A stretch of DNA of 40,117 nucleotides from Acidobacteria bacterium 28-1 (GTDB lineage Bacteria; Acidobacteriota; Blastocatellia; Pyrinomonadales; Pyrinomonadaceae), in assembly GCA_002050365.1 (NCBI GenBank), contig MWYZ01000104.1, positions 1-40,117 on the forward strand. Direction: 5' to 3'. The position numbers and the translations under genes were made by a program. The notes under the pieces were generated by a model. It ran no database searches and was not told the DNA's origin. It saw only the letters and a list, made by a program, of their open reading frames with translations. Positions within the stretch are counted from its first letter, which is position 1; each line of letters opens with the position of its first letter. This document shows positions 8,576 to 18,252 of this stretch, piece by piece.

Positions 8576-8724
8576 TTAGTGTCTAATTTGTTATTGATAC
8601 CTTCCGAATTGACGCGGGCGAAACCGCCGACACACAAGCTAAAGTTTAACGGACGACGTTTATATGAGGGAATCTGCCCGCGCCTAGCGTCCAATGACAC
8701 GCTTGGATGCCTTGTAAGGACAAA

Positions 8725-10461
8725 TCAATTTGTTTTCTCTCGGTAATTCAGAATTGCTTCTAAAGCCGCATCGCGGTTCGTCCGATATGCCTCAAATGTC
8801 GGCGGCAAGTAAATTTGCGGCGCAATCCAGATTCGTCCGTCTTGCGGAAACGCGCTTTGCCAGTAAAGATGCGAGACGTTTGCCGCAATTTTGCTATACG
8901 GCAAAACAAACGGGTCTTCTTCGCCGACAAAATTCGGACTTGCGCCGGTCGGTTCGCCGACGAACATCGCGTTTGTGTATCGCTCGAAAAACGTCGAAGC
9001 GTTTTGCGCGGCGGAAAAAGTTCGGCGACCGATGATGACGAACAGCTTTCCGCGCCGGTTTATTTTCTCGTTTTTAATCAATCCTTGAACGAGCGGCGTG
9101 AGCAGATTCGTGTTGCCGCCGTTGTTCCAGCGCATATCAATCACCAGTTTTTCAACCGCATTTTCGTTGACGAACTTAAAGAGCCGTTCGGAAAAAGCGG
9201 CGAGCGATTCTTTCTCATCGTTGCGGACGCTGTTAAACCCAAAATAAACCGTCTTATTGTCAGGCAGATATTCAAACCAATAATTTGCAGCCGCATTTTT
9301 TAGATAAAGCGGCACCGGCGTTCCCAAAGTTTGCGGCAGGTTTACCCATTCGGGCGGATTCGGTTTTGTGTTCCAGATGTTTGGCTGCGTCATATCCGTT
9401 GTTAATGTAACGGTGCGTTCTTTGCCGTCCATCCCGCGCAAATTCAGTTCGACTTTGTTTGCGTCGGGAATCATTCCGGCGGCGTGCAGCAGAGGCAAAT
9501 GCCGCATTCGGTACGGAGCGATTTGTTTAATCCAGATTTTATTGTCCTCGCTCGTTGCCGAGTGAATTACTTTGACGATTTCATCAACCGTGCGCCCGCC
9601 GAATTTCAAGACTTGCGAGCCGAGCAAATCTTTGTGCTTCGGGTCGGCGGCAATGATGAATAAACCTTCCTCGAACATATAAAAAAGAACCGGAATGGTT
9701 TCCAGCCATTCTTTTCTTTCACGCGAGCCGAACAGATTAGAGTGTCCGTCGCCGACCCGACGCATCAGTTTCAGCATCTCAATCTCAATCTGCGGGTCGG
9801 TTAAATTGGGAATCGCGTCATTTATCCGTTTAACCTGCGCGTCAAAGTCGACTTCCGTTCCAATACGCGGAAACAAATTCCAGCCGCGCCGTTTGATTTC
9901 GCGGGTGAGAAACCGCAAATCAGTTCGCCAGCCTTCATCGCGCGACATCTTGCTCGTATCAATCAAGCCGACCATATTTCGGTAACGCGAATCGCTGCGG
10001 ATAGATTCCAAATCCGTGTCGGTCTGCGCGTGTGGAAGATCTGGAAATTTCATCGCCAATGCTTTTTCGAGCCACTTTATCGCCTGCTCCTTATCGCCCG
10101 CCAACGCATAATCGCAAGCGATGTTATAAGCGACGTTTGCCGGTTGTCCAGAACCGAGTTCGAGTTGTTTTTCGTAAGCCGGAATTGATTTGCGATAATC
10201 TTTGGCGTTGTAATAAGCCAGACCCAACTGCTCCCAAAACCTGCCCTGCACGGGATTCGCCTTAACGACTTGCTCCCACAACGCGGCGGCTTCCGCCCAT
10301 TGTTTCGCGTGCATTTTAGCTTCCGCCCGCGCGAGCGTTTCAACAAAAATTTCCGTCTGCGTTTTCTGAGCAAGCGTCGTTTGCGCTCCAAATAAAATTA
10401 GACATACCGCAAAAACTGCAATTAGCGAAAATGATTTAAGAGAAATGCCTGAACAATACAT
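8725..10461 (-). CDS. Exported TPR-containing S41-family peptidase
   Basis: This is a tail-specific-protease-like protein acting outside the cytoplasm. ATG 10461 is preferred over ATG 10500 because GGAG lies 7 nt before it and a signal peptide follows at once (SLIAVFAVCLILFGAQTTLAQ). Residues about 35-150 hold TPR units (WAEAAALWEQVVKANP, FWEQLGLAYYNAKDYRKSIP, YNIACDYALAGDKEQAIKWL). The C-terminal half is the S41 core: VIDMRWNNGGNT, then GRRTFSAAQNAS with the likely nucleophile S483, then FVGEPTGASPN. The lysine of the classical Ser-Lys dyad is not obvious. The gene follows GH115 after 136 bp. Similar TPR-S41 proteins occur in Acidobacteriota and Bacteroidota, usually without a known substrate. 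Its role in this cluster is unknown. Confidence 0.78.
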   Translation of the reverse strand: MYCSGISLKSFSLIAVFAVCLILFGAQTTLAQKTQTEIFVETLARAEAKMHAKQWAEAAALWEQVVKANPVQGRFWEQLGLAYYNAKDYRKSIPAYEKQLELGSGQPANVAYNIACDYALAGDKEQAIKWLEKALAMKFPDLPHAQTDTDLESIRSDSRYRNMVGLIDTSKMSRDEGWRTDLRFLTREIKRRGWNLFPRIGTEVDFDAQVKRINDAIPNLTDPQIEIEMLKLMRRVGDGHSNLFGSRERKEWLETIPVLFYMFEEGLFIIAADPKHKDLLGSQVLKFGGRTVDEIVKVIHSATSEDNKIWIKQIAPYRMRHLPLLHAAGMIPDANKVELNLRGMDGKERTVTLTTDMTQPNIWNTKPNPPEWVNLPQTLGTPVPLYLKNAAANYWFEYLPDNKTVYFGFNSVRNDEKESLAAFSERLFKFVNENAVEKLVIDMRWNNGGNTNLLTPLVQGLIKNEKINRRGKLFVIIGRRTFSAAQNASTFFERYTNAMFVGEPTGASPNFVGEEDPFVLPYSKIAANVSHLYWQSAFPQDGRIWIAPQIYLPPTFEAYRTNRDAALEAILNYREKTN

Positions 10462-10636
10462 AAAATTACTCCACTTGATATTAAATTTGTTTTGAATCAT
10501 AAATTAGGACAACGGCGAACACTCCGGTTTTGTTGCAGGAACTTTTCGAAGCAATGAGATGCTGCCCAACTATTGATTAACACCGGCTCACTTGATAATA
10601 AATTACGCTTTCAATGTTACCAAGCCGTTGGGCGAC

Positions 10637-12748
10637 TTACCACATCCGCGTGAAGCGTGTTAAATCCGGGCGGGCTGCGCCTTCCGGTTCGGTTAATGTG
10701 CGTGTGCCTCGGCTTGATGTAAAGACGCGCAGTTGTTCGTATGAGCGATGAACATTTGACGGTTTAGTTTCGCGTCGAATCCACGTCTTGCGATACCAAT
10801 TTTCAAACGGCGGGCGCTCTGCGCGAAGGATTTCAAGTTCCAATTGTTCAAGCGGTTGGCGGGCTTGCCCGGAAAGTTTCCATGCCTGCGCCGCGTCGGG
10901 AGCGTCGAGTGCTTCAATCAATTTAATTGCCGCTTGCGTCGGTCGCCAATCTATCAGCAAGCCAAGCTCGACATGCTCAAAAAAATACTGTTTTTGCTCG
11001 TCGTTCATTCGTGCTTGCGCGCGAGAAATTGTTTGCATCGCGGAACGGTATTGCTCATCACGCGCTTTCAGTTGAGCGAGCGTTTCGCGCGGAACGGGTT
11101 CGTATGGTTTGCCGTTGATTTTTTTGCCGAGCCGTTCAAGCGCGTCTTGAAATTTATCTGCGCCGAACCAAATTTTGTCGTAAGCATTGATAAGCCCGTA
11201 ATAGTTCGAGTATGACTGTGCCGCATCAGGCGCGGCATTTGCGCCGAAATACTCTCGGCTCCACCAATCAACATATCGCTGTGCGGCATCAGGCTGATTC
11301 AATGCCGTCGGAGCATTCCAACAAATATCCGCAATCATCCGCGCTTCCATTATGTTTTCGCGCACTTCGGATACGTTGATGAGCATATATTCGGTCGCCT
11401 TCGCATCAACAATTTTCTTGAACTCGCCGGCGACTCGCTGCGGGGTAATCGTGTGCGTAACTTGCTTCACGGTATTACCGAAATAAGCGAGGTGATAATA
11501 AACTCCATGCTTCCACTTGTCCGTTTTCTGCGGCAAGGCTCGCATCTCGCCGTCGTTATTATCCGTCCACACGATAATCACGTCGGCGGGAACATCGAAG
11601 CTGCCTTCCTGATACTTCTTGAGCATTTCGGTGTAGAGCGTAAAGTGAAAAATCGGCTGCTTGTCTTTCGGCAGCAACTCCTTTGTCGTGCGAACCTGCG
11701 TTTCGATGACATCTTGAAAAATCTTTGATTTGTCCGCTTCGCTCATATCCTTCGGAAACGTATAACTGCGGTCATCCGTCCCGCGCAGACCGACGGGATA
11801 GATTGCGTCAAGCTCGCGGTTTTCCAACACGCCGCCGCGCCAGTAATTGAGCATTCCTTCGCGGTTCGTCAACCAATCCCAAGTCGTTCCCGCATTGCGT
11901 GCCTTTCCTAAACCGAAGCGTTCAATGCCGAACGGATTTGACAGCAGAATGTCATAGTGATGCGAGGTATAAAAAAGTCCCCAATCGCTGGCAATCTTTT
12001 GCACTTCAAAGCGACGGTGCGCCCGCGTGTAAGGTGCGACCATATTAAGCCGCAAGCGTAAAGCAGTTTCAAAAAAGCGTTGATACCATTCGGTCGGAAC
12101 GTCGCCGATCCGCAAAGGGTATCCGCTATACTCGAACGGACGCGGCAAAATATCCTCGTCATCATGGAAAAAACCGCGATATTTGACGGTCGGAGAATTT
12201 GCAAAATAGTCGGTTTTTTTCAATACCAGCTTTGGATGTTTTTCCGGCGTATAGCCCGTCCAAAGATAAAGCGGGTCAATGCCTAACCGTTCGCTCAACG
12301 TATAAGCGGCGAACGCCGTTCCGCGAAAGTTTGCCCCGACGAGCCAGACCGAGTTTTGCATTGTGAGAATCTGGTGCGCTTCCCATTGATTGCGGAGTTT
12401 GTCTTGTGCAATCTGCTTGGGAATCTCGTCGTTGCCCAACGTTATCAGGTGAATACCAACGCGCTGTCCGCTCGGCGTTGACACGATTGGCGGTTTGTAA
12501 CCGCTGATTTTCTCAATGTCGCCCGCCAGAAAAATTGCCGCCTGCCGGACGGCTGAATGTTCCTTTTCCGAAACGACGATTTCGCATCCCGCATTTTGGT
12601 CAGCCAAAACTATGTCGCCTTCACGCAATGCCCCGTCTTGCATCCAAGAGCCGCGCACCGTTTGCGACCGATCTTGCGCTGCTGCGCCGGCAGATAGAAT
12701 ACTAACCGATAGCAAACAGACGACCGCAATCAGAATCCAATTTTTCAT
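10637..12748 (-). CDS. GH115-family xylan alpha-1,2-glucuronidase-like enzyme
   Basis: GH115 enzymes release (4-O-methyl-)glucuronic acid from xylan or arabinogalactan side chains. The 703-residue protein has a signal peptide (ILIAVVCLLSVSILSAGAAAQ). A GH67/GH115-like N-terminal domain follows (residues about 45-165, with HSAVRQAAIFLAGDIEKISG and GNDEIPKQ). The catalytic barrel carries VKYRGFFHDDEDIL, LRLNMVAPYTRAHRRFEV, YPVGLRGTDD and IIVWTDNNDGEMRALP, and the helical region has LINVSEVRENIMEARMIADICWN. ATG 12748, preceded by GAGAG, is preferred over the in-frame GTG at 12763. It is shorter at the C-terminus than enzymes with extra C-terminal domains. Its product, glucuronate, is the expected substrate of the transporter and isomerase encoded upstream. 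The family call is by motif reading. Confidence 0.82.
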   Translation of the reverse strand: MKNWILIAVVCLLSVSILSAGAAAQDRSQTVRGSWMQDGALREGDIVLADQNAGCEIVVSEKEHSAVRQAAIFLAGDIEKISGYKPPIVSTPSGQRVGIHLITLGNDEIPKQIAQDKLRNQWEAHQILTMQNSVWLVGANFRGTAFAAYTLSERLGIDPLYLWTGYTPEKHPKLVLKKTDYFANSPTVKYRGFFHDDEDILPRPFEYSGYPLRIGDVPTEWYQRFFETALRLRLNMVAPYTRAHRRFEVQKIASDWGLFYTSHHYDILLSNPFGIERFGLGKARNAGTTWDWLTNREGMLNYWRGGVLENRELDAIYPVGLRGTDDRSYTFPKDMSEADKSKIFQDVIETQVRTTKELLPKDKQPIFHFTLYTEMLKKYQEGSFDVPADVIIVWTDNNDGEMRALPQKTDKWKHGVYYHLAYFGNTVKQVTHTITPQRVAGEFKKIVDAKATEYMLINVSEVRENIMEARMIADICWNAPTALNQPDAAQRYVDWWSREYFGANAAPDAAQSYSNYYGLINAYDKIWFGADKFQDALERLGKKINGKPYEPVPRETLAQLKARDEQYRSAMQTISRAQARMNDEQKQYFFEHVELGLLIDWRPTQAAIKLIEALDAPDAAQAWKLSGQARQPLEQLELEILRAERPPFENWYRKTWIRRETKPSNVHRSYEQLRVFTSSRGTRTLTEPEGAARPDLTRFTRMW

Positions 12749-12797
12749 ATCTCTCAATAACACGCGCAGCGGGACGGCGGATTTATCGTCAACCCGG

Positions 12798-13724
12798 CTA
12801 CTTCTTAACCTGCGGAATAAAACCCATTTCCGTCAGCCACATTTCGCACAAATTTGTCCACGTTTCGGTTGAACCCGGATTATTTCGCAGAGCGATGGCG
12901 TGTCCGCCGTTTGGGAAAATGTGCAAACTCGCCGAAATGCTTTTATCCAAAAGCGCGTTGTAAAACATCAGACTGTTTCGCGGATTGACCGCTTTATCGT
13001 CAGCCGCGTGAACAATAAATGCTGGTGGAGTTGTCGCCGTAACCTGTTTTTCCAACGAATATTTTTCAATCAACTGCCGCGACGGATTTTCGCCGAGAAG
13101 ATTTTTTCTGCTTCCCGCGTGCGCGTATTCGCCCATCGTAATAACGGGCGAAACAAGAATCATAAAATTCGGATTAAACGGAAATTTATCGAGTTCGTCA
13201 TTGATTTTCGTCGCGTCTTCGGTTGAAGTTCCGAGATTTGCCGCCAGATGACCGCCTGCGGAAGTTCCCAAGATACCGATTTTGTCCGGCTTTATCTGCC
13301 ATTTTTCGGCATTGGCGCGGATGATTCGCATTGCGCGTTGCGCGTCCTGCAATGGCGCGATTTCACGTTGTCTAACATCTGGCGAATTCGGCAAGCGGTA
13401 ATTCAGAACAAACGCGCTGATGCCCAAAGTATTAAACCATTTCGCAAGTTGCATCCCGGAAATAATGTAAGCAAGGTGTTGATAACCGCCGCCCGGACAA
13501 ATCAAAACCGCCGCGCCTTTGTTTTCTTGATTAGACGGGAAAAACGCATAAAATCCGGGCGTTCCGACTTGATAAATGCGTTCGTTGCGAATGTCATCTT
13601 TTAGCTCTATTCCCTTCGAGTTCGGCATTTTGCCTTTTTCCCACAAAGGAATAAACTCCTGTGCAGCGACCACCAAAGGCAAGCTAACCAGGAATAAAAT
13701 GACACTTAAAATCAAACGATTCAT
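12798..13724 (-). CDS. Secreted alpha/beta-hydrolase esterase (acetylxylan or feruloyl esterase type)
   Basis: This carboxylesterase of 308 residues has a signal peptide (LILSVILFLVSLPLVVAAQ). The oxyanion region is ICPGGGYQHLA, the nucleophile elbow is GTSAGGH with S155, the acid is in HAADDKAVNP, and the base is in FPNGGHAIAL. This layout matches BD-FAE and acetylxylan-esterase-like enzymes that remove acetyl or feruloyl groups from hemicellulose. That fits the adjacent GH115 (50 bp to its ATG) and GH2 (18 bp before). The exact acyl group and glycan are not determined by the sequence. A weak GGAAA lies before the ATG. Confidence 0.82.
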   Translation of the reverse strand: MNRLILSVILFLVSLPLVVAAQEFIPLWEKGKMPNSKGIELKDDIRNERIYQVGTPGFYAFFPSNQENKGAAVLICPGGGYQHLAYIISGMQLAKWFNTLGISAFVLNYRLPNSPDVRQREIAPLQDAQRAMRIIRANAEKWQIKPDKIGILGTSAGGHLAANLGTSTEDATKINDELDKFPFNPNFMILVSPVITMGEYAHAGSRKNLLGENPSRQLIEKYSLEKQVTATTPPAFIVHAADDKAVNPRNSLMFYNALLDKSISASLHIFPNGGHAIALRNNPGSTETWTNLCEMWLTEMGFIPQVKK

Positions 13725-13742
13725 TTTAATTTTTCCAAGCCG

Positions 13743-16700
13743 TTACTTTGCTCCGACTTTCTTTCCGGCAAGTAATTCTTCGTGTGTCGGCATTTTGAAT
13801 AAATTTTTTGTTGAATTCGAATCAGCCGCCGCCGTTAAAAGATTTTCCGCGAAAATTCGCGCCGCCGGGTCAATTGAAATTGATTCTTCCAAATCCAAAT
13901 CGCACACCCAAATGCGACCTTTGCCGACGGGAATCTCAAACAGCACGGTCATAAATTGTTCGGGAATTTTTTCTGCCGGAATGTAACCGTGTGCGGGAAT
14001 AAAGCGAATGATTTCGCGTGCCGTTCCTGTGGGATTAAGACGATGCGCCGAGCTTGCCACCATTACGCGCCAATCGTTTTTGCGTCCCCACCATTTAATG
14101 TCCATCGGCTCAAGATTTTCTACGAATTTTGTTCCCGTCGCCGTCGTTAAATCGGCAAACTCGCCAGACACTTTTTTGACGCTCAAAACTTCGTTTGGAA
14201 ACAGTTCCTGAATTTTTTTGTCCGGCGAAAAGACAATCACAGTCGCGCCTTGTTTCGCCGCTTGGTATGCTTTTCCGTTTTCTTTCAACTCGTCCAGATT
14301 TGCATCTGCGCCCATTAAAATCACCGAATTTGCAGCTTCCGAAGACTGCGGCAAACCGCTTCCGACGCTTGCAAATATACCTTTTTGATTCACCAAGTCC
14401 GACATTTCCGCGCCGAGCGAATTAGTAAAAGCTTTCATTTGTAAAAAATTCGTTTTCGCCGCCGGACGGCTGAAAACTTCGATAAAATCAATTGTTCGGC
14501 TGATTTCGGTTTTGCCCTTGACGAGCCGCGTAACAAGCTGAAGCCGTATTCTGGCGTTTTTCGTTTGCGGAACTTTTAGATTGACGGGCATTTGAACGGT
14601 TTTGTAATACGGAAGGCTGGCGACGTTGCCGGATTTTGCCGATGTAATTTCTTTTCCGGTTGCGGAATCTATAAAAGAAAATTCGATTTGTAAATCGTTA
14701 AAATCTCGAAATTGTTCGTCGTCGTTCGTCACAAAAACTGATGTTGTTACCTCTTCGCCCGAATAAAAACGCCGCCGCGCCGTTTCGAGCGCCAGACCAA
14801 TTGGCGCAAACGCATATTTCACCGCTTCGACGACCGGATAAGGTTTGACGCTGTTCGCATCATAAGAATGCGCGAACCAGCATTCGTCCGCGAAGAGCAT
14901 AAAGCCGGCGGTTTTATCCGCGCGCTGAAAGCGAAGTTGTTCCGCCCAACGCTTGGTGACGGCGCGTTGATGTTCGAGAAAATATGCCGGATCGCTACCC
15001 GGATAAGCAAAAACTCCAATCCACGCTTGCGGCGTAATCCTATCGCGTGTATAAGTCAAAACCGGAAGTCCCGTATCCAAATCGGGATAGCCGGTTGACA
15101 TTTCCTGCCCGATAAACGGGCGGTTCCATGTTGTTCCTTTCATTTCTTTTTCAAACTGCGAATCGGTAACAAACGTCGAATCTGAATACCAGCCTTTGTA
15201 GCTGTGCAGCGCGTCAATATCGCCGTCATCAATATCGTTCGGCTTAATAACATTATTGAAAAGCTCAGGCGCGCGAACATAAGACGACGAAACGACAATC
15301 GGGCGCATCGCATCAAGCTGTCTAGTTTGTCGGACGACCGTCGAAAGCTGTTTCCATTTTTCAATGTTTTCGTTATCACGAAGGAGCATTTCGTTGCCGA
15401 TTGTCCAGATAAGCACGCTCGGATGATTGCGAATTCTTTTCACCACATCTTCGTTTTCCATCAGCCAATGCTTGAATAAATCAGGCGGAGTCGCGCCGAT
15501 TTTGCCGACGAAAGCCCACGGGCGAATGCCTTCCACGCTGATGCCCAGACCGATTTCGTCCGCCGTGTCGAGCCACGCTTCATTCCAGGGCGTGGCGTGC
15601 GTGCGCGTTACGCGTTGGTTGTTATCGTGCATTAACCGAATCAATTTTTTGGGCAAAGCATTGTCCCACGGATTTTTGCCATACGGAAGATGATTAACCC
15701 CGCGCAGCCAATACGGTTTGCCGTTGAGGAAAAGCTTGTTTCCCTTAGCTTCAAACGTGCGAAAGCCAACATTTTGTTTCCAAGAATCTAAAATTTCGCC
15801 CGACACGCTTTCAAGCGTAATTTCCAGCCGATATAAATTCGGTTCAGCCGGAGTCCAAAGTTTTGGCTTGACGTTTTTAATTTCGAGCGTGGCGGTTGAT
15901 TTGTCGCCGCTCAATTGTACTTTTACCTGATTTGCTTCGGTAAATACTTTGTTTGTTTTCGCATCAATCCAACGCGCTTTTAATACTCCGTTTTGCAATG
16001 TGTTTGCACTTGCTTCAACATTTACCTTTGCGCCGTCAAGTGACGGAACAAAATAAACGTCGTCGAGTTTGCCTGCGCCGCGCACGACTAGCTTTACGGG
16101 CTGCCAGATTCCGTGAAGGTCGTAAGCGTGGTTGTCGTGTTCCGGCTCGAGCGGTCCGAACATTCCTTTGCTCAAAGATAAAACTTTCGACGCGGTTAAA
16201 TTGACCGATACAGCTTGTCCCATCGAAGCGGTCGAAACCGGAATTTTCTCCATCGAAACGAAAACGGCGAGCAGATTTTTTCCGGACTTAAGATGCGGCG
16301 TTAAATCGAAAGCAAAACGGCTGAACATTCCGGTGTGTTCGCCGAGAAGTTGACCGTTCAAAAACACACACGATTTCATCGCCACGCCGTCAAATTCGAT
16401 GAATAAACGCTTTCCATTTGAAAGCGGCGGCGCATCCAAAACTAATTTATACCAGCCTTCTTCGGCGCGTTCGGTATCAAAGCCGAGTTTTTTCAAACGC
16501 GCTTCTTCGTGCTTTTTAAAATCTTCCGAATCATCCAGCCACCAGCGCACGCGGTTTAAGAATTGCGGCACGCCGACGAGATTATCGCCCGTCCGCGGCG
16601 CGGCGGTTTCCGGTTTCTCGTCTTTGCCCGTTAAATAATCCGGCTTGTAAAACCAGTTTCCGGTTAAATCTATATTAGTGCCGGGCTGTAATTTACCGGC

Positions 16701-16808
16701 TTCAAGTTTAACCACACCTTTATTGACGACTTTCTGAGCCGGAACGGTTAAAGAAAGCAGCGATAAAAGCACGATTGCCAGCAAAAATTCTTTTCGAAAA
16801 TTGTTCAT
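13743..16808 (-). CDS. Glycoside hydrolase family 2 enzyme (beta-galactosidase or beta-glucuronidase type)
   Basis: A secreted retaining exo-glycosidase of 1021 residues from ATG 16808. That start is chosen because the signal peptide FLLAIVLLSLLSLTVPAQ follows directly and it lies 4 bp after the MFS stop. The N-terminal sugar-binding jelly roll (about 30-230) contains WYKLVLDAPPLSNGKRLFIEF and HGIWQPVKLVV. An immunoglobulin-like domain follows. The TIM barrel begins near LFLNGKPYWLRGVNHL. It holds the acid/base E473 in NHPSVLIWTIGNE and the nucleophile E569 in FIGQEMSTGY. About 350 C-terminal residues are beta-rich plus a ThuA- or GATase-like segment (SVILMGADANLDEL). Specificity is uncertain; the uronate neighbours make beta-glucuronidase activity attractive, but this is inference. 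Confidence 0.88.
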   Translation of the reverse strand: MNNFRKEFLLAIVLLSLLSLTVPAQKVVNKGVVKLEAGKLQPGTNIDLTGNWFYKPDYLTGKDEKPETAAPRTGDNLVGVPQFLNRVRWWLDDSEDFKKHEEARLKKLGFDTERAEEGWYKLVLDAPPLSNGKRLFIEFDGVAMKSCVFLNGQLLGEHTGMFSRFAFDLTPHLKSGKNLLAVFVSMEKIPVSTASMGQAVSVNLTASKVLSLSKGMFGPLEPEHDNHAYDLHGIWQPVKLVVRGAGKLDDVYFVPSLDGAKVNVEASANTLQNGVLKARWIDAKTNKVFTEANQVKVQLSGDKSTATLEIKNVKPKLWTPAEPNLYRLEITLESVSGEILDSWKQNVGFRTFEAKGNKLFLNGKPYWLRGVNHLPYGKNPWDNALPKKLIRLMHDNNQRVTRTHATPWNEAWLDTADEIGLGISVEGIRPWAFVGKIGATPPDLFKHWLMENEDVVKRIRNHPSVLIWTIGNEMLLRDNENIEKWKQLSTVVRQTRQLDAMRPIVVSSSYVRAPELFNNVIKPNDIDDGDIDALHSYKGWYSDSTFVTDSQFEKEMKGTTWNRPFIGQEMSTGYPDLDTGLPVLTYTRDRITPQAWIGVFAYPGSDPAYFLEHQRAVTKRWAEQLRFQRADKTAGFMLFADECWFAHSYDANSVKPYPVVEAVKYAFAPIGLALETARRRFYSGEEVTTSVFVTNDDEQFRDFNDLQIEFSFIDSATGKEITSAKSGNVASLPYYKTVQMPVNLKVPQTKNARIRLQLVTRLVKGKTEISRTIDFIEVFSRPAAKTNFLQMKAFTNSLGAEMSDLVNQKGIFASVGSGLPQSSEAANSVILMGADANLDELKENGKAYQAAKQGATVIVFSPDKKIQELFPNEVLSVKKVSGEFADLTTATGTKFVENLEPMDIKWWGRKNDWRVMVASSAHRLNPTGTAREIIRFIPAHGYIPAEKIPEQFMTVLFEIPVGKGRIWVCDLDLEESISIDPAARIFAENLLTAAADSNSTKNLFKMPTHEELLAGKKVGAK

Positions 16809-16812
16809 AAAA

Positions 16813-18222
16813 CTAAAGCGTTTGTGCCGCTTCCACACTTGCGGATTCGAGACGAGGCACAAGTAATTGAATGACGAGCAGAGCAATTAAATAAGCCGAA
16901 GCCGCAAAAATGAAGATCGGCACATAACTGCCCGTCCACTGCAATAACAGTCCGGTGATGGTAGCAATTAACATCCCGCTGACCGCACCGGCAAAACCGC
17001 CGATGCCGACGACCGAACCGACCACGCGGCGCGGAAACATATCGGAAACAAGCGTAAAAAGATTGGCAGACCAACCCTGATGCGCCGCCGTTGCGAGGCT
17101 AATCAAGGCAACCGCGACCCAGAGATTTGAGGCGCGAACGGCAAAAATTATTGGCACGACGCAAAGTGCACAAATGAGCATCGCGGTCTTGCGACCGGCG
17201 TTAACCGACCAGCCGCGCTTGATTAAAGCGGAAGAAAGATAACCGCCGCCGATGCTGCCAAAATCAGCCGCGACATAAATAATTACCAGCGGAATTCCAA
17301 GTCCGGTCAATGTCAATCCGTGATTTTCGTTTAAAAATTTCGGCAGCCAGAAAAGAAAAAACCACCAGACCGGATCGGTCAAAAACTTTCCGGCGGCGAA
17401 AGCCCACGTCTGACGATGCGGCAGCAGGCGCAGCCAAGGGATTTTGGTAACCGGTTCAGCCGGATCGCTTCGAATGTAAGCCAATTCCGCTTTTGAAAGA
17501 CGCGGATGTTCTTCCGGGCGACGGTAAAGCGCGAGCCAAAACACGAGCCAAAAAAAGCCAATCGTGCCGGTGATGATAAACGCCCATTGCCAGCCGTAGT
17601 TAATCGCAATCCACGGCACAGTCAGCGGGGCAACAATCGCGCCGACGTTTGAGCCGGAATTGAAAATTCCCGTCGCCAGCGCACGTTCCTTCTTCGGAAA
17701 CCATTCGGCGGCGGTCTTAATCGCGGCGGGAAAGTTTCCCGCTTCGCCCAAGCCTAAAGCGAAACGCGCGATTCCAAATCCGAATGCCGAACGCGCCAAA
17801 GCGTGTCCCATTGCCGCAAGACTCCAAAAAATAATTGCCAGGCTAAAACCTTTGCGTGTTCCGAGCCAATCCATCAGTCGTCCGACGATGAGCAAACCGA
17901 CAGCGTAAGCACCTGTAAAAGCCGTAGCGATAAATCCGTAATCGGATTCCGACCAGCCGAGTTCTTTCTGTAGAGGCGTGGCGAGAATGCCTAAAACCTG
18001 TCGGTCAACGTAGTTAATTGTCGTGGCAAAAAACAGCAACGCGCAAATCACCCAACGGTATCTGCCAACGTCTTTCCCGGTATTCTCCGTCGCGGCTTCG
18101 ACAAACGCTCCCGTCGCGCTCGCGCCTGCGATTTGCGGTGCGCCGGCTTCAGCTAAAGATTTTGTTTCCGCCGCTTTTTCAAAAGCGTCCGCGTCGTTCA
18201 GCCGATTGTTTTCCAGTGCCAC
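16813..18222 (-). CDS. MFS hexuronate/sugar-acid transporter (ExuT-like)
   Basis: This is an inner-membrane 12-helix symporter of the anion:cation symporter branch, which includes ExuT and GudP. The 469-residue protein has an unusually long hydrophilic N-terminal tail of about 50 residues. It then has ICALLFFATTINYVDRQVLG in helix 1 and the loop motif GRLMDWLGTRKGFS. FALGLGEAGNFPAAIKTAAEWFP is highly typical of hexuronate transporters. The start is GTG at 18222 with AAGGAG about 8 nt upstream. It lies 30 bp after the SDR gene and 4 bp before GH2. The context (uronate isomerase, KDG kinase) points to glucuronate or galacturonate as substrate. Confidence 0.88.
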   Translation of the reverse strand: MALENNRLNDADAFEKAAETKSLAEAGAPQIAGASATGAFVEAATENTGKDVGRYRWVICALLFFATTINYVDRQVLGILATPLQKELGWSESDYGFIATAFTGAYAVGLLIVGRLMDWLGTRKGFSLAIIFWSLAAMGHALARSAFGFGIARFALGLGEAGNFPAAIKTAAEWFPKKERALATGIFNSGSNVGAIVAPLTVPWIAINYGWQWAFIITGTIGFFWLVFWLALYRRPEEHPRLSKAELAYIRSDPAEPVTKIPWLRLLPHRQTWAFAAGKFLTDPVWWFFLFWLPKFLNENHGLTLTGLGIPLVIIYVAADFGSIGGGYLSSALIKRGWSVNAGRKTAMLICALCVVPIIFAVRASNLWVAVALISLATAAHQGWSANLFTLVSDMFPRRVVGSVVGIGGFAGAVSGMLIATITGLLLQWTGSYVPIFIFAASAYLIALLVIQLLVPRLESASVEAAQTL

Positions 18223-18252
18223 TTTACGTTTCTCCTTATACTTTCTATTTCG

